DNA of 64,000 nucleotides from Gibbula magus (lineage: Eukaryota; Mollusca; Gastropoda; Trochida; Trochidae). The notes under the pieces are model-generated. The model did no database searches. It was not told the origin of the DNA and was given only the letters and a program-made list of their open reading frames with translations. Shown here in pieces: positions 22,740-36,689 of this stretch. The number at the start of each line of letters is the position of its first letter. Position 1 is the first letter of the stretch. The stretch covers positions 52,878,989 through 52,942,988 of the forward strand of contig OW388297.1 of the NCBI GenBank assembly GCA_936450465.1. Direction: 5' to 3'. The position numbers and the translations under genes are program-made.

Positions 22740-24784
22740 AGATTTGCAGGATTAAATCTAAATTTTCTGGTCGAATCGGTTTCTCAGATATCAAGTTTAT
22801 TGTATATTACATTTGTCATGCTTTTACAGAAATAGGTATTTAGACTATGTATTTCATTAGTATCAAATGTTTTGATTATCATGGTTATTGGTACTTTGTT
22901 CCGATATATACAAACTGCTTTGACATTGAAAATTGGTTATCAAGGATCGCCATCTTATTGAACTAAAAGTTCTGAACTGTTTAAAGCTTTAATACATATC
23001 CTTTTGAACCAAATCTCAAATTGTCATATTTCAATAACATCCTGCTCAGGCATTATACATTTTGTCCCTACATTTATACTTTGTGACACATTGCAGATAT
23101 CGTGTATGCACGAAAATTCAGTATTGCATTTCTATTTACGGGACAGCACAGTAGTTTGCTGTCAGCATTGCATGCTGTTTGATTGATGGTGTGTAACTTA
23201 CACGGGTTTTCTCTTTAAACTTTCCTTACTGAAAGTTATTTTGATTGGCTTTTATTACATTGAATGTCAAATCACACTTGAAGAGACACATAACACATGC
23301 AGTTAGAAAACTTGGATAATGGTCGATGAAAAAGGGAAATTCGGTGCTAAAAGTTAAAATACATAAGCATTAAACTGTAAAAAGACAGTATGTTTTCAAT
23401 ATTCAACATTGATTTATAGACAAATGTTTAATATTTTTTTTCCCTTGAATTTATTTCAATACTTGGAAATTGACCTGACAAGCCATACCTTTAAATATGT
23501 TATTTGATATGTCAACCATATTGACATTGAACTATGAAATCAAATGAATGGTAATAAATTGATGTCTTGAAAATATAGTCGTTGCCATGTATCCAAAGTC
23601 CTTTGATTAGCAGCCATTGCCTTTACAATAATTATTGTGGTATATAATCGCATAATCAATTGTTAATTGTCGGGTCGACCCAGCTTTGCAAAAAGTCTGA
23701 CGTTGGACAGTTTACTGACCATTTAACGGATTACCCCGGTACACAGTCACTCACCAATGTATTTATCATTCACCACATGACCTGTATTTTACATTTCGTT
23801 ATTCAATCATTTCTATGTGAATAATATTTCATTATCAGATTACTGGTCAATGTGTTTAATAATTTCTTTATCTAATTATTGGTATGAAAGTATATTAGTT
23901 TAGATCATCGAAATTTATATTATATATTAAGATATGGGTTTGACATCATGTGTGTGTTTCACGTTTTTGGGACATGCGTAATATACAGACACACATGAGA
24001 TGAATCATACCGCCCTCAGGAAAGATACATTAATCGCTTGATTGACGCAATTTATTAGGTTTTTATATAACTTAAGTATATCCTGACAGTATAGATTATT
24101 ATGTCACTTCGTTGAAAACATATATAGACTGAAATAAACTTTGATCAACCTCACTTTATGTAAAGGATGGGTTCCCTTATGTAAAATTATATTTCTATAA
24201 ACACGCAATAATTAGTACTGTTTTCGTAAACACAGCTCAATGTGTACATTTCCTAATTAATTAGTCTTGCATAGGAGAAGACGAAGAAAGAAAGCAATTG
24301 TTGTTTCGCCTGTTTAAGTCAATCAATTCTAACGTATCACTATCTATCACTCTATAAAGCAGCAATGATCTTGCCAACTTCAAAACGCAAGGCATATCTC
24401 TTGCCTGTCTGCATTACTGATTTAAGCCTTGCGGTATTTCCCTCGCTTTCTTGTGCCTAGATAGTGAATCGCTGCACCAGAAATGCATAGCGGGCCTGGA
24501 TGGCATTGGTTTTTATTCGTAAAGTATCAAATGTTTTTCAGTAACATTGTTGTTGAGTATGATGGTATGTTGGCCCTACATCTACCTTGCCTCTCATCTT
24601 AAAGATAAAAGTGAAGATGGGTGTGATGTACCAAATTCTTCTGTAACGAACTGGACCATCTTTTTCAAAACACTAAGGTAACCTTAATATAATGTTAAAG
24701 AATGGAACTTAAGGTAAACCTTAGTAAAGGTTGCGTGGAAAGAAGAGACCCTGGTTGTAAACTGAGTATCTGGTAAGAAGTTAT

Positions 24785-25140
24785 TACCTCCTGCCCGCCA
24801 AAGTTAGTGGAGGATATTGAAATTGGCTCTGTCCATCTGTTCGTCCGTCCGTCCAGAACTGGTTTCCATAGCAGAACTCAAAACGACTAGGTGAATTTAT
24901 TGACACTAGGCATGTGGAATAATTATCATGTGAACATTTCCCCGTGTTTTCATTGAAACTCAATTCGGACTATTATTTCAGAAACAGAACTAAAAAACGT
25001 ACGACATAGATAGATGGAAACAGGTACTTGATACAATAATCATGTGTAGATATGTGTTTCAACTTCTTCACGTTCTTATTTTTAACTGTTTTTCCTGATC
25101 AGAACTACAAAATGTAAGTCATACCTAAACGAAACTTTTG
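24785..25140. repeat. Interspersed repeat fragment with CCGT motif
   Basis: Begins 'tacctcctgcccgccaaag' and contains 'gttcgtccgtccgtcc' then 'ctggtttccatagcagaac', a degenerate form of the palindrome seen in the first two elements of the window. It appears truncated; no right terminus was found. Confidence 0.55.
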
Positions 25141-25688
25141 TACTTTGGTGTGCCCTGTGTAGTATTTTATCACATGTTCCTATGTGTCTCCTTCCTGAGA
25201 ATCACAACTCAAGCTTTTTCTTACTTCAGGGTGGACAAGATGAATAGTAAAATGTTTATTCAGCCAGGCTTTTTTCAATAATATGTTAATATAATTCCGT
25301 CAAAATATGATATTAATACAATACAGCCAATAAAGCTTAATATATTGAAATAATAACATGGATATTTCTATGGACTGAAGAATGTTATATTCCGACCCTA
25401 GATGTATACTGAATGCGGTATCGTTAATGAATAAATATTAAAGGTCAGTGCACATAACGTCAATGAACATTCAGTAGGTGTATGAGATGGTAATGAATAC
25501 TTTATATTCTAGGGGCAAAATAAACAAGACAGTATTCAATTGTATTTCGCCTCATTAATCAAACACCTTGCTACCTGACAATCGGATACACGCAAACAAC
25601 TGTTGTGCACTCACGCTACAGTCATGCACAGACACCTGTGGACATTCACACTACACGTACATAAATGCATATGTGATACTTCTGAATA

Positions 25689-26185
25689 TTAAAGGTACAT
25701 CCACTGTGTTGTTGGGGTCAAATATGGCAAACGTTATAAATGGTCTCATTTCATCGAGAAGCACCAACTGTTACCGAAAACGACCATCTTAATGATACTC
25801 GACTTAGTATATTGACGACATGAAGGTAAAAGTATCGATTTCTGATCGAAAACCGGACAATGCACAGCGTGTGGCGCGCGCCAATGAGTCAAACGTAATT
25901 TTGGAATCTTATTCAAACCAGACAAAATAACAAATTTGGGTTGATAATGTTCAATAGGTCATATAACTACTGTGCATGTAAAAAGAACGTGCAATTTCGG
26001 TTTCTGCACATGCATAATGATGTCACTCGATTTTAATTAAACACTAGTAAGTATGATATATAAGGCGATTGGGGATGAATATGCAATCTGAGTGAATTTG
26101 TTTTTATTGTAAATAGCATATATGATGTATTGGGACGTATTAACGCCAAATAAAATTTTATGAAACACAATAGATGCACCTTTAA
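25689..26185. mobile_element. TTAA-flanked MITE (family A)
   Basis: Ends are TTAAAGGTACATCCACTGTG and, read from the other side, TTAAAGGTGCATCTATTGTG, giving long terminal inverted repeats with TTAA at both edges. The matching place in the other palindrome arm (38776-38779) is a single TTAA in homologous flanking sequence, which is an empty site. TTAA targeting is characteristic of piggyBac-type mobilisation; that assignment is inference. Confidence 0.8.
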
Positions 26186-29100
26186 GACTAAGATAGTTTA
26201 TTTGAAAATGTCACACATAATGTTCATTTATCATTGACTCACTCAAACAATAGACAATAATAATTATGTTAAACACATTTTCAGATATTATAAAGTAGAA
26301 GCATCACTGACATCATTATATACATGTACATCTCACAAAAATTCCCAACCCCTGACATAGAGCTTTCCTTGTATTGTAAAATGTTATGTTTGTCCTCCAT
26401 AATGAATCAATCTTGTAATATCATTGAATGCCTTGTAAATATGACAAAGGTGCCCCGAAGATGATAATGACGTGTACTGATACCAATCAACCTGAGAGGT
26501 ACATGTGTATCCAGTGGAGTACATCCACCCACTCTGTTGACTATCCTATTTAACACGTAAGCGTAAAACATTCGCCTGGGCGCCTATCTGTCTGTATTTT
26601 TAAATGTGCCGGGAAAGCTTCAGCGTCAGTGATTAAATCTGTAAAATTCAATGTAATTCAAATTCAATGCAGTACGACCATTGCTTTGCCATTTTCATGT
26701 GCTTTTCCCAGGTTTGGCTTGTCATATATGCAGTCCGAGCATGTTTACCCTCAACAAAGCTATTCGTCGTGCAGGTGTTAAAGTATTCTTTGAATACCCC
26801 TATTCACGATTTAGCAATCATATTAGATATTGTTAAAACATTTTGATAACAACAAGGGTATGCTAGATTTAAAGCATTTAAGGACTGGATAAAAATGTAA
26901 TTAAATGTACCTTAGATGAACATTTCAAATTAATAATAGGTGTTGTTTCTTTGATAATGTTTTATGCACCGACAGGTAACAAGACATTTACATATACGTG
27001 CAGGTATGTAGTTGAGACGTGTGGTGACAATGTAGACATTATGTGGAGACATGCGGGACTATATCCTGCTGGTAAATGTCCTGACAGAAAGACAGTGACT
27101 CATAACAGGATATTGTGAATTATGTCATAATGAATCATTTATCATATAACACACACCCTTAACCCCCATAGATATTCCACTTAACTACATGGTGAGAGAA
27201 TGGTGGGAACGTTCAATTGACAATCTACTTCTGAGATAAACTAAATTTGGATACGTTGCTTGCTAGGTTTATATCTATCAATCATACAACAAAGCTACGA
27301 TACGCTGTTATTGTGTTCACAAAGCAAGATGCAGCACAAACATTAACTGCTTAACAATTTAATAAAGTATTAGGACTTGGCTTAAAATGAAACGTATAAT
27401 TGCGATAGGATTGTTATAAGATTTATCATTTACAAAATATACCAGAATCCCATTTTGATATCATTATTTTATGTAACCTTTACAGGTCATAATACTCATA
27501 CATATCCATGTAAAATTATATGTGTGTACATAAATAGCTATTTGTGCTTACATAACAGCTATGACACAGGAAAGCAATAGATGAAAGTAAGACACCAACC
27601 TCCCATCAGCAATATATGTATTTTTAAATAATCAGTTGAGAATTGATGGCTTCGGTAATGCCAATTCCAATATATCTCTGTACACCAATAAACGGGAAAT
27701 ATGTTGCTACATGCCGCTAAATGATGTTTCCATATACAATGTATACTTACAATTGAGGTCCTGATTATAATCATTGAAATAATAATATATTGTAATCCTC
27801 AATTACTTATATTACTTATAATACCATACGATCAGGTGACAATGTACATGGAAATTATGTTAGATGTATGATTAGACTGTTATCAGAATGAATGTGGATT
27901 TGATGAATCAAATTGATTTCTTCCTAATATAGCAAACTACAAATACACACAAGCAATGCTAATTAGAGAGAATATACATGAGACATGTTGAGCTAATTAA
28001 CATGTATTCAATATATTAGCTTGTCATGCATACTTAATAGTTTCGTTGCAAAATAAACAGGTAATAAAAAATGCGATTCGCCAGTCTTATTCTCTGAAAG
28101 CAAGGTGTATTTATAACAACTGTGCAGTCACGCACCAACACATTTAATTAACTTCTGAAATGTACGTGAATAATACCATACATAATTGACATGTGAATAA
28201 CATGTAAAACAGGTACAAACGAGTATTTTAAGTTTAAAATTGAACCAACCATTTCTATCGAGTAACAAGTGGAATAAGTTGAAATTCTTTATGTGTATCA
28301 CATTATTTTAAATTAGTAAGGCTTAAGATGGATTCATTCATTTATTCAGTTTTGTGCTGATATTGTTTATTCCCTTAATGCATATTCTTCTCAAAATTGT
28401 GTTTTTTACGTCATTTATTAGTTGTAAGTTAGTACAACAGATAAAATGCAAGTAGCATTACTGCTATGTACAGTTTAAAACACACACTTTCTACAATTTT
28501 ACTTTCTGAGTGATGAAATCCTTTGTCGGTGGTAAGAAATATACTATATATTACCATAACATTTAAGTCATGAGGTTACCTACAGATTGAAAGAAGAACC
28601 TGTGGGCAATAAACGATCCTCCTGATGGTGCAGATCTGAACATTGTAAGAAGGTATGAACATTTTAGCATTAGAAAGACCATTATATCTTATCAATCGGA
28701 ATTAGGTGTTAATTGCCAGGTCGACTTAGGCAATGATGGTCATAAACCAAAAACCCATCATAGCGTGCCTTCTTGAAAGTATGTACTTAAATGTTATATT
28801 ATATTATTAAGTTAACTTGTGTTCACCATACACAAGTTCTATCACATCGATTAAAATTTCCAGGAAAAATATGTCAAACGAACGGATCTCATGATAGGTC
28901 AGAACAACTTGACCTTTAAAATATCACACGTTTCATATCGATCGACCCATCATAACTGGTAAATCATAAATTCATGTATACATGCTAACTTGTATGTAAC
29001 TAAACGTTTTACTGGTCATGCGATACATGCAGTTTGATACGGTCTAATGTAAAGGATTTGATTTTATATTGAAGTTGTGAAATATTCACAACATATTATT

Positions 29101-29264
29101 CCTTTAAGCTGAAGACAATACAACATTTTTACTTATACTACCATCATTAATTCGGTGAAAGACAGTGTGAATACACAGCCTCCATTTCATATAAATGGAA
29201 GTGAAACATGTAACACTGTTACATTTGGTATATGCAATAACACGAATGAAAATACGTTTTGATC

Positions 29265-29350
29265 GGGTGGAGCTCCTTGCTAGAATAGAAACCACACCCT
29301 CAGTGTCAGGCACCAACCGCCAACGCTGGCTGTTCCAACATCTTACCCAT
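29265..29350 (-). mobile_element. tRNA-like SINE fragment (family B)
   Basis: The complement contains 'ggtgcctgacactgagggtg', matching fragments at 29950, 33257 and 34440. Only the head region is recognisable here, and the B box is degenerate. Confidence 0.55.
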
Positions 29351-29954
29351 TCAGCCTACCTGACCTTTAAAAAGTGAAACAGAAACTGTTACAAACTGTT
29401 CAACATTTGCTCCTCTCATCGTCTTTTCCCAAATCTCCTTTTCGTTTAATGTCCCTTTTCCTTGAAACCATTTTATAATATACTATACTATCACTCATAT
29501 CTTCCTATCACCTTTTAGAGCTGAATATACGTAAATGCATTCCCATGCTTTATTGTGGTGACCTATATTGAATATAGCGAGATTTAGGTCAGAGTGACAC
29601 CTGACTGTTTACTGGTATTTGTTTTTATGATTTTCTCGTGCAACTAATGAAACTTTCCTGAGGCCAGCATCAGTCATCCGGTGCCATTCTGTCTATCACT
29701 AATCTGAAAATTGAATAATCAATCAAAATAATGACTTGTCTATAAAATCTTTGAAGTACTATTTAAAAAGAAATATCAAATGGTGGAGTGTACAAAATAC
29801 ATCATGTAGTATACAATGATTACTATGGTAAGATATATTGAAGGAATGAGTGTCTTTCAAGTTTGCGAGACGAGTGTAACTTTCGCTATTTACAAACATG
29901 TATCACATACAAATGAGCATACAAATTGAAATTTTAGTGAGCATTCATTTACTG

Positions 29955-30045
29955 TGTAGGATTCGAACCCACCCCCTCAGGACCAGGCACCAATCGTCAG
30001 CACTGACTGTTCCAACAGCATACCCAGTCCTCGACAAAACGAGAT
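29955..30045 (-). mobile_element. tRNA-like SINE fragment (family B)
   Basis: The complement reads '..ggcaccaa'-type head ending in 'gggttcgaatcc', a good B box. It has the same orientation as the copy 700 bp to the left. Confidence 0.6.
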
Positions 30046-30181
30046 CAAACAAATGGTAGATAAGCTAATCATACAATCAGTACCCCTCTGGCAGATGTAA
30101 GTGTATATTTAAATTGCTGTCGTAAGAGGATCGCATTGAATCAGTAAGAGGTTACAGTGCACATTCAGAGTTCATAAATAA

Positions 30182-30420
30182 TTAAAGAGGCACCCAGTGT
30201 GTTGTTTTAGTCAAATGTCAAACACTATAAACGAATATATGTTATTCTAATGTAAAAACCTTTCCCGAAAATTACCGTTTACATAATTTTTGATTCAGTA
30301 TAGTGACGATATCAAGTTTAGAGTAATGATTTCTAGCCGAAAACAGGGCAATTCTGCGCGGTAGTAGACTGCAACAATGTTATGAGATGACCATATTCTG
30401 TTTTGTGTTTACTTGCATAA
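30182..30420. mobile_element. MITE family A fragment
   Basis: Begins TTAAAGAGGCACCCAGTGTG and continues parallel to the element at 25689, for example 'gatttctagccgaaaac' against 'gatttctgatcgaaaac'. No matching right terminus was found, so it is a left-end fragment or badly decayed. Confidence 0.6.
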
Positions 30421-30905
30421 AACTGACTTTTGTGGAAAACGAATAATGTCGTGCTTTGAGGCGATGTAGAGCCTTTGAATACAAGCGACATTTAACTCTC
30501 TTTGAAGTGACGTTTTTCTGAAATGCGTTCACAATGTTCTGTATTTTCCCATTAATGTGACGTTCGTTTTAAAATTTTCAAAAACTGTTCTTATCTGCAA
30601 AGGGTTGTAAATGGCTGTAAATGGCCCATACACAATGTATCAAAGCCAATTAAAACGTGGAAACTGAGAACGAAATATGAAACTATTAGAGGGCCTTACA
30701 TCAAACATAAGGGACATTATTAAAACCAGTACTTAAACTCTTTGTCAAAAGGAACTTACCGGATGAACTGCATGCATTAAAACGATATAACATGAACACA
30801 CATTTTATCGTTTGTCACTTTCATTTTCCAGGTTGAATTAAAACAGGTTGTCATTGTATATGTTAACATGATATTAAATACCTCTGTTACAAATTTATAT
30901 GTACA

Positions 30906-31449
30906 TTAAAGGTGCTTTAGCACGTTTTGTTTTGCACATTATGTTTCCTCAAATTTGCCATTAATTATTAAAGTTTGTACAATATCTAAGTATGTAAAAG
31001 GGTAAAATATCTCATTGCACGATAGTGTAAGCCATATCCAACTTCTATCCGTATTCAAAGAAAATGGTGCGTCGTATAAAGCGACACTGATGTGGAACTT
31101 TACAGTGTGAGATGGACATTTGTAGGTCTCATGAGAATTTTGGGTTCAGACAGCAAGATGGCTCACCATTCCAACATTGTACCATATTTAAAACTCTACT
31201 CTGAGTGTTTAGGTATCGCTACATCAGAGTACTTCAACTTCTTCAAGCGTCCATTTTAATATGAACACATTGAAATAGTGGCTCGATCTGACATGGAGTC
31301 ACATGTTTTAACTGAATCATTTACATTAGTTTAAAAACTCTAACTTTTTTTACTGAATTAGGAGTATTGTTTAGCCATTGGCGACACTTATTTATATTTT
31401 AGTGACAGCACTTTATTTTAATGAGAAAATCGTGCTACATCGCCTTTAA
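30906..31449. mobile_element. TTAA-flanked MITE (family B)
   Basis: The left end TTAAAGGTGCTTTAGCACG and the right end, read inward, TTAAAGGCGATGTAGCACG form terminal inverted repeats with TTAA at the edges. About 544 bp, no coding region. A right-end relative lies at about 42890-43030 and a shorter element with similar ends at 37813-38135. Confidence 0.75.
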
Positions 31450-33254
31450 ATTCACACGTTTTACCTTAAATGTTATATAGACATTGCTATTCAATCATGT
31501 ACAGGAGGATTAACAGCAGAGAACGAAATCAGAGACTAACGCTCAGTAATAATCGTATTCAAATACCCCCATTTATATAAAGGGTTAACAGTTTTAATTC
31601 AAAAGACTATGGTTGAATCACCAACCAAGATCAGTAACAACATCAGGTCATTTCGATCATACGAGCAAATGAAAATGCACATACAGTGTTATGTAACACT
31701 GTGTTAAATATGAAAGAAAGTATCGGCTCAATTAGAATACAACAATGACTAACCCCAGTTTTAGAAACATTGCTTATCAGAATTACAAATAGACGAATTC
31801 ACTCCATGATACTTGTAAAATCGGTATGGTATGGACAAGAACTGCAGTTATTCCAGTTGCATTCTTTTCATGTTTAACATGTTTCACTTTTTTGGAATTT
31901 GTAATTCTCCCGTTGTATCAAATATGTAGTTGCGATATCTTTTTGGGCTGTCTTACTCTTCCAAAGGTCTACTGTAGAAATTGCATAGCCAAGTTAATTA
32001 TTGCTTCAATAGGAATGTAAAATATGTACATTTCTTAATATATCCAGGTTTATTTTGAAACGTTTTCACTGCTGCCTTTATAAATGAAATAACAGCAAAA
32101 AGGACAACTCTAAATCCTTAGAACATTTGTCAACAATCTCAGGTTTATTTAAAATCATAAGCTTCAAAGAGCTAATAATCATTGGGGAGAGGAAGGTATA
32201 CAGAAATTCTTCTTTGATATGATGGAAATTCAAGTACAAGGTAATAGAGTAATTATGTAATAGAAATAAACAAGGTCGTTTTGGATGATGAACTTATTTA
32301 TTAACGTTATTTTACAATGGCTAATGAAATAAAGAAGTTGATCAACAATCAAATATCCTTGACATTTTCATTACACCTACTTCTAGAATGTCTCTCAGTT
32401 TGTCTTATGTAATAGTCAAAGAAAATGCTGTATTTGATATTTGCTGGACTTACAGCTAAAGGAAAACAGTTGAGGATTACACACAACAATGCAACAACAT
32501 GCATTAACAATATTCATCCCATTTAAGATAGGACGTGATGTAAAATAGTATATAATGATATAGATGAAGTTCTTTGATGGTACAAATGGACTGATAAATG
32601 TGTTTGTCATTATTGCATTAAATCTCAATTCTAAAGGGAAATATATATCAATCTAAAGGGCACTTGAAATGCTTATTGTGTATCACAACATCAGTTTGCT
32701 ATCTAATTGCCACTATCAATATGCATGTGTTTTCCATAAAGATGGTTAAAAACGTTTAACAAACTTAAAAGACATATGATTTTCGAAGATAGGGAATACA
32801 AATAAACTGAAATTCATTGTATCAACGTTCTAATGATAAGTGAATCAATGCAAAACTGTTGAGTTAAAATTAATTCATACTAAAGATAACGATCAGACCG
32901 TAACACTATAATCTCACTCAGACATTGAACACTTCTTGTGAAAGCTACACGCAATGTAAAACTGTTTAACTAAAGTTAATTCAAACTTAAAGATAACGAA
33001 TATGACTTTATCAATGTAATCACACTCGGCCATTGACATATATTTGCAACGACAGTTTAAGAACAGGAAGATGTTTCTGGATAACACTTCTTTAATTTGA
33101 AAATGCCACTTGATGAAAGAGTGAGTATATGCACCGACACGTACGCATATACTCCGCAACGCTGTGTGTGTTCACGTTAAAGAAGTTGTCCAGAAAATCT
33201 TCCAGTTCTTATGTATACCAATTCTAAATGCTATTCCAAGACCTGAATAATGTT

Positions 33255-33345
33255 TTTGTCAAGGTCGCGGCTGCTGAATTGATTGGTACGTTGTTAAGAA
33301 AGTTCGTGCTGGCAATAGGTGCCTGACTCTGAGGGTGAGGTTGAC
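33255..33345 (+). mobile_element. tRNA-like SINE fragment (family B)
   Basis: Contains 'ggctgctgaattgattgg' and 'ggcaataggtgcctgactct', as in the better copy at 34440. The B box is missing. Confidence 0.6.
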
Positions 33346-34439
33346 ATTTGAAGACCTGAAAATGCTCTTCTAAGTTAAACGACATTTTAAGATATATCAG
33401 AGAACAGAAAAAAGACAAAGGGTTATTTTCCTAATCAACATATTGTGACATAGACAGCAACAGTTTAATAGTTAAACATTCCATACGTTACATTAGCAAC
33501 ATTAGTATATAAACAAACATATTGATATGATTGATGCAATTGTTTTAATTAAAAGACGCATAGTCCTTCTTTTAATAACTTGGACAGTATATTGGAGTTA
33601 TGTGCATTTTTCAAAGGATCGTTTGTATTTAACGAGAGCGAGGCAGCAACGAGTAGGAATGACGTTTGGTGATTCAACGGTAGTGTTGTTATGATTTGAC
33701 ACTGTAAACGCTAGGATAATTGCAAATATTTGAATGCGATTATTATAAATGGATAATGAAGTATGTAGTCCCTCTTAATGCTATCTGCTGTTAATGAGTT
33801 TGTCTATATATGGATGAATAGTAATGTCTCTATAGCATTAAAGGTAAACATTGTGAATTAAATACGCGGAAATTTGAATCAATCGCATTTACTATCACAT
33901 GAAAGTACAATGAAAACCCTGAATTTAAAAAGGAAATTGAAAGTCACAAATGCTACCAGTTTTGTTTATCTTTTTGCTGCTTGCGGTTCATCCGGTAATT
34001 TCATGTTGACAAAGCGTTAAGTACTGTTTTAAAGAACATTCCTTTATTTTTGATATAGGGCACTCTCTCATTTTCCCTTTTCATTTCCCGTTTCCACGTT
34101 TTAATTGCCTTTGATCTTAATGTTAAAAAGAATTACAACTTGCGGAAACGAAAGTCAAATTTTATGTGACAAAACAGAACATTGAGAGAGCATTTCAGAA
34201 ACAAAATCCTTCACTTCAAAGTGACTTCAAATGTCACTTTTATAGAAAACAATTACATAACCTCAGCACATCACCTCATAATTCGTTTTCCACGAACTCC
34301 ATCTTTTTGCAAATAAGACACGACAGAGTGTTTTCCTCGTTTCATTCATCTAGCATACGTGCCAAAATGTGCTGATTTCAGTTAAAACATATTACTCGAT
34401 TTTTGGAAAAGATAAATTCTTTATAACGACCTCGTTTTT

Positions 34440-34560
34440 GTCAAGGTCTCGGCTGCTGAATTGGTAAGTTGTTAAGACAGTTAGTGCTGGCAATAGGTGC
34501 CTGACTCTGAGGGTGTGGGTTCGAATCTCGCAATGGACTCGATCCCAAAACAAGTACATG
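34440..34560 (+). mobile_element. tRNA-like SINE head (family B)
   Basis: The best copy of this family. 'ggctgctgaattggtaag' and 'ggcaataggtgcctgactct' are followed by the B box GGTTCGAATCT (about 34518). The long region between A-like and B boxes resembles a class II tRNA, but no full cloverleaf with acceptor pairing is seen. Confidence 0.65.
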
Positions 34561-34929
34561 AATTTGTTTTATTTCAGATAATGTGATCCCAAATATAACA
34601 CTGTTAAATCTTTTTATCAACTGCAATGTCATCAATTAAATCACTATCTGCTCACTAAAATGATATAGAAAATTACACTCATCTTGTAAACTTGAACTAC
34701 ACATCTGTATGCCACTATGTTAAAAGCAGTACTAACCCGAAAGGAATTCACTAAAAAAAGTAACTAACGGCCTCCAAGAAGATGACATATACATATGTAA
34801 CTGACGACAACACTGTGCGTCATCACAGAGATCACTATGATTGGCGGTATATATTCACCACCTATCACTACATTATCACTTACCATAGTAATCACCATTC
34901 ACCATATTGCATATTTTGTTCAGTTCGCT

Positions 34930-35035
34930 ATTTTGATTTATTACTCAACCGTGGTGAGATCACTCATTTTATAACAATGAGTTGGTTACACACATATGTG
35001 ATACCACCGCTTGTTGCCGCAACGTCATAATAATT
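34930..35035 (-). mobile_element. Truncated inverted copy of the 22498 MITE
   Basis: 'tttattactcaaccgtggtg' through 'cgcaacgtcataat' matches the complement of about 22640-22740. The other terminus is absent. Confidence 0.75.
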
Positions 35036-35059
35036 ATAAGGTACACATATCCATGTTCA

Positions 35060-35300
35060 ATGCATGCTCAAGGCGTTACACACTTATTACCCTGACGGAT
35101 TCGTACATTCGGTGAAGCCTATGAAGAGCTCCGCGCGACCATATAGGTCCATACAATCCCATATCCAGGTACCCATTTGTACATCTTGGTGAACTGACCC
35201 ATGTCAAAACATGTTTGGTGTCTTCACCGGGATTCGAACCAGGGCCGTTGGCGTGAAAGGCAGACATGCTAACCACTACACCACTGTGCTCCACTGAAAC
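35060..35300 (-). mobile_element. tRNA-derived SINE (family C)
   Basis: On the minus strand the head carries 'gtgtagtggttagcatgtct' (A box) and GGTTCGAATCC (B box, about 35228-35238), followed by a body of about 180 bp. It lies at the inner edge of the spacer. The acceptor stem does not pair, so it is not a tRNA gene. Confidence 0.75.
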
Positions 35301-36310
35301 AGGTTTTATAAATGATCTCATTAGCTTTTTATTCATTCACCTTCGAAATGAGTGATAGACAGACGAGCACGTGATGACTGATGAGGACTTCGGGAAAAAT
35401 GCATTATATATAATAGAAAATAAGAAACACATGTACCAGTCCATACTGTCGAGTGTCACTCTGACCTAATTCCCGCTAGATTCACTGTAAGGTCAATTAG
35501 GTCACCATACTAAAGTATGGAAGATGTCTCACGAGTTGGGGTCTCTCGATTAAAGCCCACACCCATGTTTTCAAGATGTTTGTTTGCCGGGCCTTATACC
35601 CGCGAGAATACGGTAAATATATTAGTGAGATATGCTTGATTGCAACATTGCTCGTTAAAAATGCTTTCTGAGTAGGCAGAAATTGAATTGAATTGGGTTT
35701 TTTGCTTCTAGGAATAGTATTGTTACACTGCAGGCAAATTGTATGATGTATGGAGTAAAAATATATTATTTTTCTTTAACGAAATCATTCGCTATTTTGT
35801 CAATGTTTTTCAAATGAATTAATAAAGATTTGGTTTCAGAATTGATTTTATACACTGTCAATAGTCGTTGACACTTGTTGTACATGTATTCCCCACGTAA
35901 ATTATATATGCTACATGCACGTCATTTCAGTAGTTGATTATAAGCGTTTATGCGTGACTGCACAGTTGTTATAAATACACCTTGCTATCAGAGAAGCTGA
36001 CTGATTGATTGATAAGACCAAATGCACATTTTATGACATGTATGCCACAAAATAATGCCACAAAAGTAATACATTAATAAACGACAAAATGTGTGCTTGT
36101 GCATGTATGCTGTTAATATAAGCAATTAATTTCTGGGCGTCTTCACGCCTAGTGAACACAACTTCAGCATATCATTGCATTGATGCATTATTGAAAGATC
36201 AAAACCTAATTTAGTTTCTCTCATTTGCAGATAATCATTTTACTCTTATCAAAATCAAACGGTGCTGTAAAACAAGACATATGGCACACTTTCGAGTGTA
36301 ATAATTTCTT

Positions 36311-36527
36311 TATTACCCATTCCATTCCATTTCATTCGCGTAAAAATAGTCAGGAAACCATTGCAACGGCAAGCTGCAGTGACGTCACGAACAATCGTTT
36401 TATGACGTCACAGTCGACGAAATACGGTAAGTCGCGGTGAAACATTGGTTGCTAGGCAAAAGAGATATGTGCACATGTGCTCGTATCGAAAATGTTAACT
36501 CGGTTATTTTCAACCATATGGGTAATA
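36311..36527. mobile_element. Small MITE with two CRE-like sites
   Basis: Ends are TATTACCCAT (36311-36320) and ATGGGTAATA (36518-36527). Inside are two TGACGTCA palindromes about 28 bp apart (near 36380 and 36405) and an X-box-like GGTTGCTAGGCAAA (near 36447). No coding region. Confidence 0.65.
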
Positions 36528-36689
36528 CATTTTATTATGACATTATTCACAATATCCTGTTATGAGTCACGTTCTTTCTGTAAGGACATTTACCAGCAGG
36601 ATATAGTCACGTATATCTCAACATAATGTATACATTGTCACCACACGTCTCAACTACATACCTGCACGTATATGTAAATGTCATGTCAC

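Larger units (their letters stand above)
17605..28300 (+). repeat. Left arm of a large inverted repeat
   Basis: Blocks here match the reverse complement of 35700-45480 in strictly reversed order. Examples are 17625-17800 with 45290-45435, 18415-18475 with 44655-44725, 18660-18780 with 44385-44490, and 21075-21270 with 41605-41810. Further pairs are 25445-25680 with 38790-39010, 26330-26800 with 36860-37375, 26990-27135 with 36535-36680, and 28080-28220 with 35860-36000. One 146-bp block differs at only about a dozen positions; others are nearer 75-85% by eye. No gene was recognised. Parts of 21600-25400 could not be aligned by eye. Confidence 0.85.
28300..35700. other. Spacer of the large inverted repeat, mostly unassigned
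   Basis: AT-rich sequence between the two arms. Apart from the MITE and SINE fragments listed separately, I recognised no genes, RNAs or regulatory structure in it. Confidence 0.5.
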
